Shown: piece after piece, positions 10,417-18,926 of the stretch | How positions within the stretch are numbered: position 1 is the stretch's first letter | Layout of the letters: the number at the start of each line of letters is the position of its first letter | Assembly: GCA_022496185.1 (NCBI GenBank) | Contig: WTXG01000473.1 | Span: 1 to 20,317 of the forward strand | Direction of reading: 5' to 3' | Source: Multifurca ochricompacta | Taxonomy: Eukaryota; Basidiomycota; Agaricomycetes; Russulales; Russulaceae | DNA: 20,317 nt | The notes under the pieces: generated by a model | The model's database searches: none | What the model was told of the DNA's origin: nothing | What the model saw: only the letters and a program-made list of their open reading frames with translations | Program-made: the position numbers and the translations under genes

Positions 10417-11860
10417 AAAAAAAAACCGCTAACCTTCTTGCACAGATTGGGTTTGGATTTATACTCGTTTTTTTATAGTGCCTCTTGCTCTCGAAGCAGG
10501 CTTTGCTTTGCACTTTTACACGTACTATACTATTGCACATCATTTCGCTATGCATTATCGGCCTTGCAGATGACCCTGATTTCCTGTCATAGACGCAAGA
10601 CGCAAGCATCCTAATCCTATACATTTTTAGGGTTTTGTGTTTTTGCAATACTTTCTAACGTAATCAATTTCCCAGGACATCAAAGTCCGCTGAATTCTGC
10701 TGTGGTCTTGCATGTTTTACATTGCCAAGGGAAGAGAGGGCAATTGAGCAAATGAGAGGGAATTCAGAAGCATCCGCCTGAAAGGGGGGAGGAAGGGGGG
10801 GGGGGGGGGAATTGGCATCAAAAGGTTGAACCACCAGGTTGACAAGACACGTTAGGCAGCGGCTTAAAACCAATGAGACACATCTAACTCGCTTTCTCCT
10901 GATGAATCAAGAGACTCACATCGCAGGCACACCTCAACAAGGTCGTTGGACGCCGCTCATCCTGCCAGATATCTTGCTGTAAGGTAGGGGAAACAAGCCT
11001 TGGGTGCATCTGAGAAGATATAAGAACCTGTTGCCTAAAATAAAATATGTGTGGCATCTCTCCAGGTTCAAAGGGCCAACGCTTACCGGTAGATGGGGAG
11101 GATGAGATAAAATAGTGGAAGGTCAAAGGAAGCAGCCATAGTATACGGAGGCAAAAGTTCGTCGGGATCACATCTCTCAATTCACCACGTATCTTTATTT
11201 CCCGGGAATGAGGGGGAGAGCTTGAGTCTTGCTGTGAGGCGTACCGGGTTCGGGCCTGGGGACTGGGAATTATGAGGTCGAGGCGAAGCGGTGTAGAGAT
11301 AGTAGTCAATGGTTGGAAGGGAGGAGAGGATGCCTATGGCTTGTTCAGTTTCTATCTTCGAGAGGTCCCCCATGAGTCTGGCACACGATATGATAGTCGC
11401 ATAAAATTGTGGGGGGATGGTGAGCAAAATGCGAATCACAAATTATGATATTGTCCAGCGGTGAGAAAGTGGCATGAGACGATTTGAGTGGGTGAGCGGG
11501 TGAGCGGAGTACTTAACAAGTTCTCCGCCTTCCGCCTTTTGTTGATCACTTTGTCGCTTTCCCTTCTCTTGCTCTTGTCACTCCTCTTTTCTTCTTCATA
11601 GCATCTCTTTCCCCATCTTCTTGGCACTTTTCCAAGATCTAAGTAATTTTGGGGAGCCCTTTCAAAGTTATAACGGCGCTTGTCAAGTTTGTCGCGGTGA
11701 TAGCGGTTCGATTTATTCCAGATTGTTTCTTCACCTTCAGGCAAGACCGAAGATGCTCCTGTTTCTCTGAATTGGACCAGGGGAGGCATCTTAACACTCA
11801 AGATTCTTGACATCAAGCAGAATGGCCGACACCTTGACGGCAGAACCAAGCTCACAAAGC
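10417..11860. other. No recognised gene; weak minus-strand ORFs
   Basis: Minus-strand ORFs at 11436-11855 (basic, KKRR-rich, with MPPLVQFRETG at its second Met), 11182-11439 and 10884-11309 match no family I know. A textbook-looking minus-strand intron (GTAAGC donor near 11086, TTTTAG acceptor near 11035) suggests a spliced transcript, but I could not join these ORFs into one consistent protein. It may be a lineage-specific or decayed gene, or non-coding transcription. No plus-strand coding is visible. Confidence 0.35.
10795..10809 (+). repeat. Run of 15 G, next to other G-rich tracts
   Basis: An uninterrupted G15 follows GGGGGGAGGAA. It lies in the 3' flank of the phosphoesterase. Such tracts are unstable in copying and error-prone in sequencing, so the exact length is doubtful. 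Confidence 0.85.
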
Positions 11861-12852
11861 CAAGTATAGCAGTATTCTTTGGTTTCTTGCGACATATTCA
11901 CGGCAAATCACACGAGATTTTTTCCATATTTCTTGATCACTCTGTCTTGCCTGTGCCTCCGGACAAACTGGTTGGTTGAACGTCCTCTTGTTGGAGCAAG
12001 GTCTCGGTCATTGTGAAAAGCTCTTGCATGCTCGAGATTCAGTCCAGTCACAGAACCAGTTCTTTTGTATCTTGACCTTCACGCGCACAGAATTTTGATC
12101 AACAACTTGAAGGATTTCTTGTTCCTCGTCGTTCAACAACAGTGCACAGTGCAGACATCCGCCCTTGTCACGTTGTCACGTAATTACGTGACATCCGCTT
12201 ACGGGCGGGCGGGCACGTGTTTGCTTGACTCGCTCCCTTCGGCGGCGCTTGCACACCGCAGTGAACGGGAAACGGGCATAAATGAGCGACGAGGAGCGGA
12301 AATACCAACAAGGAGAGCTGTAGACGGAGGGCCAAGTGTCGCTGTCATTGGTAATCATCAACCAGCTCATATCACGACTGTAGTATTTCCCTTAGCTCGA
12401 CGTGCTCTGGACGATGAAAATGTCTTTCGCCGCACGCCCTTGTTTTCTCTAATTGTTCTCAGATCTCAGAGAGGCCAATAAAGAGACAAAGCAGGGAATA
12501 TCTTGTGTGCAGGCAGGCACTTGAAACGGATCTGCGCTGCCTTCTTTCTACAGACTTTAGACGGAAGCAAAATTCCCAAGTCCGACACTAACTCAGTACT
12601 AGGGCCTCCTACAGACAGAAGGCAGAAAAAGCAGCCCTGCTCTTTTGAAAATCTGCAAGACCATCCCGCAGAATAGTCCCAGGAGTATGCAACCAACGAG
12701 GTGGTAGGTGACACTAGAACCCAAGTGTATAGAGGTTGAGGTGAGGGAGCGAGAATCTTTATCCGGCGCCAGTTGAGGTCTCGCCTTGCACATTGCGGGG
12801 CAACAAGCTTACCGTGGTTGCTTATTTCACTCTCTTGAAAACACCGTGCCGC
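11861..12852. other. Intergenic region upstream of the 133-aa gene
   Basis: Open frames exist (plus 12065-12481 without a credible start, minus 12466-12793) but show no motif or splice logic. A short frame starting at 12283 (MSDEERKYQQGEL then stop) could be an upstream ORF. The notable element is the GTCACGT cluster listed separately, and a CACGTG box at 12213-12218. Confidence 0.4.
12167..12192. promoter_or_regulatory. Cluster of three GTCACGT elements including an 18-bp perfect palindrome
   Basis: GTCACGT occurs at 12167-12173 and 12175-12181 and inverted at 12186-12192. The last two form GTCACGTAATTACGTGAC (12175-12192), which is its own reverse complement. This is the form of a dimeric bZIP or bHLH binding site. 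A CACGTG box follows about 20 bp downstream. It lies about 750 bp upstream of the next gene start, so the target is unclear. Confidence 0.5.
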
Positions 12853-12860
12853 TATTTAAA
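12853..12860 (+). promoter_or_regulatory. TATA-like box of the 133-aa gene
   Basis: TATTTAAA lies 83-90 bp upstream of the ATG at 12943, in a pyrimidine-rich 5' leader (TTTTCTTTTCCCC) typical of fungal promoters. Confidence 0.45.
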
Positions 12861-12942
12861 TGCTTCAAATTCCTGCTAGTTCCCCGTCGCCTTTTCTTTT
12901 CCCCATCAATATCTTTACCCGTCTTTTTCTCAAGTATACCAA

Positions 12943-13569
12943 ATGTCTCAACAAGATGAAAAACAACACGAAGAGAAGCTTTGCCCCGCGCAAGGCCAAG
13001 AGGATGACTATGACATCTACCTGTTCTGGCCCTCTCTCAGCAATCGGGACGTTTCTTCTGAAGGGCCCCCTTCGTCATCCTCGTCACCCCTGTATGGGGT
13101 ATGGTTCTTATTCTTTTTATTGCGCTCCTCGAGCTAATTCATACGCTGACTTCACAGCCTGTCTCACTTTACTCCGAGTCGACGGACTACTATCACCCCG
13201 AGCTGGATTCTGGGCCTCCAGTGTGTTTTGCTAGCATATTTTTTTTCAGGACAGACATACTTATCTCCGCTAGTCTCCGCTTACATTCGCACCCGCACCC
13301 GACTTCCGGTTTCCATCTCCCGTTCAGATGCCACTCGACTTCGGCACTGCACCTGTAAACGAGCCTCAGGCACTGGAAGGGGGTTCGCCACCAAGGTACA
13401 GCACCATCTTCAAAATGGGTCTTTTCTTCTCGGTATGATATTGTCTTTTCAATGTCGTCCTCATCGATCTGACAACGGCTTCACACAACAGCAGATCACC
13501 CACCGCTTCGACCGTGCCATTGATGGCGTCAAAGTCAAATTTCGCAAGCCAAAGTCACGAGCGTCGTGA
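12943..13569 (+). CDS. Small unrecognised acidic-to-basic protein, 133 aa
   Basis: Four-exon model: 12943-13098, 13158-13220, 13328-13432, 13492-13569; all GT-AG, all phase 0. The protein starts MSQQDEKQHEEKLCPAQGQ, has an acidic and aromatic part (DDYDIYLFWPSL), a serine run, PVSLYSESTDYYHPEL, then PPRYSTIFKMGLFFSQITHRFD and a basic tail KVKFRKPKSRAS. It has no signal peptide and no membrane segment. I do not recognise the family. Consistent frame across four exons, a TATA-like box and a typical leader argue that it is real. The last intron ends in a tandem CAGCAG acceptor (13489-13494), so isoforms with or without one Gln are possible. Intron 2 is 107 nt, longer than its neighbours, and a small extra exon inside it cannot be excluded. 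It converges with the HPDRW-domain gene. Confidence 0.65.
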
Positions 13570-13821
13570 AGGAAAAAGCGCGCACAGCCTAGAGTTGTGC
13601 TTTGTGGTTCTTGCTTGGATTCCCTGGCTGTGGCATTATGTTTTGCTTGCTTGATGTGTCATGCTTTCGCTTCCTTGTAGTCTATCTTGCGCTTGCTGCT
13701 ATACAGGATGCGCTAATCCCCTTGATAATCCACTCCTTTATTCCGTGACCATTCGTCCTCCTTCTCATACCCAACTCGTTGAAAGGCCACGATATACGGA
13801 CAATAATTGAATTCTATTTCT
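13570..13821. other. Convergent 3' flanks
   Basis: The 252-bp gap separates two converging genes. It is T-rich and pyrimidine-rich with no ORF or structure I can support. Confidence 0.5.
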
Positions 13822-15793
13822 TTACGGTCCCCGTGCCTCGCGCCACAGTGGCGTCAACGCCTGCGCAACCGTGTTCGCTGCCACCTCAATCATACCGCGT
13901 GCATTTTCATCCCTCACCGCCGTGAGCAAGCCGCGCGCGCGCCAACGATCTGGGTGAAACCGCCTGTGTGACTTCTCAACAAAAACGCGATAGTCCTGTG
14001 CACGCATATGTCCGCGTACGGTATGAAAGAACGATTCGACTGCGGCCCAGTCAATATCTTCAGGTCCGAATGTGTACGGTGCACGCAGAGTAGGCCATGG
14101 GATATCCTCAAAGGTCAGTAACGCAGGCTTTGCGGCAGAGTCAAAAGTCTCGCAGAGTGTACGGTAGCGCTCAAGCGCGCGCTGAGAGGTCCAAGGTCCC
14201 TGCGCCCAACGCGCGCGTTGTGCCTCAGTGCGTCGTTTGGCCGCCTCGGCTTCAGCCTGAGCTGCTTCACGTGAGCGCTCGCGTTCTGCTTCGCGGCGTT
14301 CCTCCTCAGCGCGAGCGCGCGCGGCGGCTTCTTCGCACCTACGCCGCTCATGAGCTGCGCGGCGTTCTTCCTCCTCTTCTCCTTCCCGGCGCTCCCTGGC
14401 CCGCGCAGCTGCCTCCCAAAGTGGTCTATCGCGCTCAAGCTCGGCGATCTTCCGGCGGGATTCTGCAAGAAGCTCTTCATGCATGCGCAGTTCATTGAGG
14501 GCTTCAGTGAGCTTGTCCTGCTCCTTTTCTAGGAGCTGATCATCGTCATGCATCTGTCCACCTGGCGAATGGGGTCAGCGCGCCTCGTTTGTGATTTGGT
14601 GGTTACTTACCATATGGTCGGATGTAATCTTCTGGCATCTCAGCTATGATATCTTCCATGAGAGCCTGATCGCGAGCATCGCGCCGGGCGTCGCGTTCTG
14701 CGTTCATTCGACGTGTGAACTCCGCCGTCCGGACGCGGGCGCGCTCCTTCAGTTTGGAAGTTACCCCACGGCGAACCGAATCTGGTGAGTGCGTTCGCGC
14801 TCGTTTTGATGGTTTGAACCTAAAGTCATCCTCCATCGTGGTTGGTGAGGCGCCTTGCACATCCACTAAAGCGAGGTGAGAGTTAGCTCATAGATTTGTA
14901 AATGGAATGAACCGTACCATTCCTCCGCTTGGAGGTTGAAGGGGCGGCAGTGGGTTGAAGTGGTGGGCTTGACGGGATAGTGGGCCGCATGTCCTCATCA
15001 GGGGTCTCATTTGGAGGCGTGTCCCGGACATTAGCCCGCATTGTTCTGGCTATGGGTACGTGTTGCGCGCCCCCATTTCTTTCGTGGACGCGTCTTCCAG
15101 GAACACGGGTCCCCAGAGTGGGACGAGGTGCGTTGGGATTAATGATCGCCTCCACCTCGACATCATCACTGTCAGAGTCGAGAACATGGATGACATGTCT
15201 CCGCTTTTTCGGTGAATGCCGATTATCCTCCTCAAGACTTGAGTAGGGAGTTGATAGACGTCTTTTCTTCTGTGGTCCCTCGACAGAGGTAGATGAATGG
15301 GAAGACGCGGAGAAAGACGTGAATGACGGCGCCGATGTGACCTTAGCACGGATTGTAGGAGGCTGAGGGGGGGCTGGTACGAAACAATCGTAGAAAGGAT
15401 CAAGTTTGTAGATGTCCCACTGGTCCTGATCACATATAATAAGGTTTCTGCAGAGAGATGCAATTAGAAGATTGGAGAGTGACCTGACAAGGCGGGGTAC
15501 CCTAAGACATCGACAAGGCGTGGCCAGAGGCCCTCATCGCTAACGCCCTCCGCAAGTCGCGCACGAGGAACAAACCGCCAGTGAGAATGTCCACTTGGAT
15601 GTGTTTCAATAACAATGCGCTTTGGATTGGATGAACCTTCGGGTGGGATATAGAGCAGCACGTTTGACGCAGTAAGTGGGTGAAAGGACGCGAAGGACAG
15701 CCTCGCGTCTGGATGTCGCAAAACGCGTAGGGTTTGAGTTTTGTCAAATTGACCCGGATGTGGACCTGATAATGAGCGTGGATGGGCCGTCAT
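13822..15793 (-). CDS. Coiled-coil protein with C-terminal HPDRW (NFKBIL1-like) domain
   Basis: Four-exon model: 15489-15793, 14918-15447, 14611-14865, 13822-14561; 609 aa. The N-terminal 100 residues are globular-looking (LRVLRHPDARLSFASFHP, LLYIPPEGS). The middle (about 105-365) is disordered, basic and serine/proline-rich, with possible nuclear signals (PQKKRRLS, SPKKRRH, KPSKRARTHSP) and an acidic DSDSDDVEVE. Residues 371-483 are a long, highly charged Arg/Glu/Ala coiled coil. The last 110 residues hold FEDIPWPTL, then RRFHPDRW (564-570) and an Ala-rich helix. HPD[RK][WF] after a basic helix recalls the J-domain and, more closely, the C-terminus of NFKBIL1; this is recall, not a search. 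The first intron has two in-frame donors, giving 41 nt (ends of exon 1 at 15489) or 53 nt (15501), four residues apart. An upstream in-frame ATG at 15886 could extend the protein by 31 residues. Role unknown; nuclear location is inferred. Confidence 0.8.
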
Positions 15794-15836
15794 AGTAATA
15801 TTAAGACATGAGACATGCAGAAATGCGGGTGCGTGC

Positions 15837-15863
15837 GAGGTCGAGGTCGAGGTCAAGGTCAAG
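15837..15863. repeat. Short tandem repeat GAGGTC/AAGGTC
   Basis: Four consecutive copies of a six-base unit (GAGGTC, GAGGTC, AAGGTC, AAGGA) lie between the two divergent starts. If the upstream ATG at 15886 is used, it codes for Ser/Thr-Leu-Thr-rich residues on the minus strand. Confidence 0.6.
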
Positions 15864-15870
15864 GATGAAG

Positions 15871-15914
15871 CACGTGCGTTAAACACGTGATTGATATGAT
15901 GGTGAGATCACGTG
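15871..15914. promoter_or_regulatory. Three CACGTG E-boxes in a bidirectional promoter
   Basis: CACGTG at 15871-15876, 15884-15889 and 15909-15914. The second and third share the longer string CACGTGATTGA. The 159-bp gap between the two gene starts (15793 minus, 15953 plus) must serve both genes. Such boxes are bound by bHLH factors (Cbf1 or USF-like). Confidence 0.55.
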
Positions 15915-15952
15915 ATTGACCGATAACCTAACCTGCTCTGCTCTTTGATTAA

Positions 15953-18550
15953 ATGACTCTGCATGACTCTGCTGCTGCTGTCTATACTTATCAAGAAATG
16001 ACTACCTTACAATCGTTCCAGGCCGAGATTGAGGACATCCAAACTCGAGAACTCGCAAAGGCACGCGGACAGCCCCAGTCAGAGGCCCCTAGGAGGGGAC
16101 ATTTAGACCACAACAAATCTGTACCAAAAGTCAGAAAGAAGACCTTTGGAAGTGACCCACCAACGACGTCTCCCATCTCTCCCATGATTTCCAAAGATGA
16201 ACTAGCCCAAGATACCTCCGACATCGAGCATTCCGTTCAGGTGCACCACGCTCGCTCACCCCTTGTTCACCATTTCAACTGAAATTCCATCGTATAGAGC
16301 GCGTTACTATCACATAATGAAGGAAACACGCAGACTAGGGATTTATTAGCCCTCCTGCTGACTCAACGAGGGGGGGAGCATCTGCTTCGATTAGGCTCTC
16401 GTCCTCCAAGAGCACCCTTATTTGCTGATGAGGATCTTGACAGCAACGACGGTTGGACTGGAGAGCGGAGAACAGAAACTGAAATCGATACTATGATTGC
16501 TCGTCTTGGTCAACTAGTTGAGGAAGTTGGTGGGAAGGTACCACTCCCGGTAAATGACCGAGGTTTCAGTTTATAAATTGAATTTTAGGCTTGCACCCTA
16601 ATACAAGCCGGAGAACCCCACCCTCGAGCCTCTGTCCTGCTTCGGTTACCTCCGCATGACGCGTCTCATACACCAGAGGTACGATGTGCCGTGGTTGGGA
16701 ACGTTGATAGTGGCAAGTCAACCATATTGGGCGTGCTGACAAGGGGTACGTTCGTCTTACATAGCCCCTTGTTTGATTCACTCAATTGGACACCAAGGCC
16801 GCCTTGATGATGGGAGGGGATTGGCTCGAGTTGCTCTCTTTAGGCATAAGCACGAGATTGAAAGCGGGCGGACATCTTCCGTCGGTATGGAAGTGAGCAA
16901 GGTTTAGTCATCTTCTGGACAGGAATTGAGACAGGTCAGATATTGGGCTTTGATGTTGCTGGCGCGCCCATACTCCCGCTATCCTCCGGTTCTGTCGACC
17001 CTGACGTTCTTCGAAGAGAGAAGCTGGGCTGGGAAGAAATTTCGCGCCGTTCCGCAAAAATTGTGACGTTTATTGGTGAGTCACCTTACCAGGCGACGCC
17101 ACTCTTCTCTTCTCATAGTGTCAGACCTGGCCGGCCATGAGCGATATCTTAAGACTACATTATACGGCTTGACATCCGGCGCGCCATCTTGTGTGATCCT
17201 GGTTATCGGAGCCAATGCCGGCGTCATTGGCATGTCTAAGGAGCACCTGGCCGTGGCCCTTGCGCTTAGCGTTCCAATTGTTGTGTGCATAACCAAGGCA
17301 ATCAGTGTTTCCATCTGACCCCATAAGTCGTCGTAATCGTTTCCCAATAGGTCGATATGACGCCACCAAATAAACTCGAAGAGACGCTATCGCAGGTGGT
17401 TAAAATCCTGCGCAGCCGTGGTTGTCGGCGGGTACTCCACTGGATTGTTTACGCCGTTTTTATCTGACATTGACGCATCTAGAAAAAACCCGGTGTTCGT
17501 CAAATCAATCGAGGCTGCTGTTGAGGTGTCACAGATCTACAGCAAGGAGAAGTAAGATTCGATTCTCGTGTCCCACCACTCCGACCTAATCCCCCCTCAA
17601 AGAATTTGCCCTATTTTCCAGGTCTCTAATGTCACGGGCACCGGCCTCAACTTCGTATGCATCGTTCATCATACAGGCAGTGAGTCCATCTGACTCCGCA
17701 AGTACCACAGGTCCGCACGTTTCTTAACCTACTACCCGCCAGCGAAGGCGATGCGGAACGTTTCGATGCCACTGAGCCGCTTGAGGTATACTCCATATTC
17801 TATTCCTTGCTCTTTTTACTTAGTTTTTCCGATCAGTTCTCGGTAACGGATGTCTGGTCCGTGCCCTACGTGGGTACAGTTGTGAACGGCCTTCTCAATT
17901 GTGGTACAGTCAAAAAAGGCGATACAGTGCTCTTTGGGCCGGATTCTAACGGCGGGTACGCCCCGACTGTGGTCAAGACCATGCAGCGCAAGCGCGCTGA
18001 CGTCGCGACGGCGGTGGCTGGCCAGACTGTTGCACTGGCACTGAAACACGTGCCCCGCGCAGCCGTGCGCAAGGGTATGGTGATCGTGCATCGGACGGAG
18101 GTTCCGCCGCGAGGTGCGTACGTCCCTACTCGCGTGGTTGGTGTTCCAGTCGATAGTAATTTACTATTGGTGGCCAGCGGTGAGGAGGTTTGAAGGACAG
18201 GTATTGATCCTGTACCATAACACCACCATGCAACCAACTACCAGGCTATGCTGCATTGCGGAGTGCGTCCGTGTGGTCTTCTCTCCTTGAGCAGCAGCTC
18301 ATGTACGTTCACAGGCAGTGCGGCAGACAGTCCGCATTGTTTCCATCGACCATCCACAGAACTTGCTGCGCACGGGAGACCGTGCCACTGTTCTCTTTGA
18401 ATTTATCGCACATCCCGAATTCGTCAAGGCAGGTATGAAGTTGCTCTTCCGTGAGGGTAAGACGAAGGTAAATGTCGTGGAGTTCTTTTGATACTATCGC
18501 GGTATTAATAGCCCATATAGGGTCTAGGTGTTATCACAAAGCTTTTCTAG
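15953..18550 (+). CDS. GTPBP1/GTPBP2-like translational GTPase, with a frame break in domain III
   Basis: Fourteen-exon model: 15953-16240, 16334-16537, 16589-16745, 16798-16892, 16940-17075, 17125-17297, 17351-17427, 17483-17551, 17603-17654, 17711-17785, 17837-18113, 18178-18262, 18315-18467, 18521-18550; about 623 aa. The family consists of EF-Tu-like GTPases acting in ribosome rescue and mRNA quality control. All G motifs are present: GNVDSGKST (about 201-209), [20 protein letters not shown] (294-299), TKVD (350-353) and SNVTG. EF-Tu domains II and III follow ([31 protein letters not shown]), and the end [16 protein letters not shown] matches the family C-terminus. Oddities: the intron at 17298-17350 is GC-AG; exons 7 and 8 only agree in frame with another GC donor at 17428; and exon 12 is one base short of the expected frame near 18230. 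An in-frame 44-nt GT-AG alternative (18201-18244) would skip the break but delete a conserved strand. The exon 2 donor may be 16537 or 16549. ATG 15953 is the first in frame; 15998 is possible. Confidence 0.85.
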
Positions 18551-18926
18551 ATCAGAATAGCTGCATCCACACTCACTTTTCCGCAGCCTGACCTTACTCT
18601 ACTTTTTTCTGTTAATCGCTATCAGCGTTTCGTGGAAACCTTGACCATGTATTACTTGCACAGTTAACGTTTTTCTGTTTGTATGATTCATTCTGGTTGT
18701 CGCCCATGTTTGTTCGCGTCTCTCTATCCTCATCCAAGGGTTTCCCCTTTGTCAGTGAGGTCTGATGGGTTAGAGAAAACCCGGGCGGCAGCCCATTACA
18801 TGACATAAATGAGTGTGCCATATGAGTGTATTGTACAGTGCGATGATATCACAAAAAAATATATTGTTCTCGCAACCAAGTTTGACCACTAACCAACAAA
18901 ACGAACGTTCAGGGTCTTCCCTGTCG
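18551..18926. other. Convergent 3' flanks of the GTPase and Smr genes
   Basis: The 376-bp gap is AT-rich, with no ORF or structural RNA I can support. Confidence 0.5.

Noticed and set aside
12065..12481. A 138-residue open frame on the plus strand
   Set aside because: It lacks a convincing ATG near its start, shows no motif, and covers the palindrome and promoter-like sequence. Its length is within chance for this base composition.
13221..13327. A hidden microexon within the 107-nt intron of the 133-aa gene
   Set aside because: An internal TTTTTTTCAG acceptor (about 13249) exists, but any exon starting there needs a second donor that I cannot find, and the direct join is in frame.
14097..14498. 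A 133-residue plus-strand frame opposite the coiled-coil gene
   Set aside because: It is the antisense shadow of the Arg/Glu/Ala-rich coiled coil, whose GC-rich repeats suppress stops on both strands.
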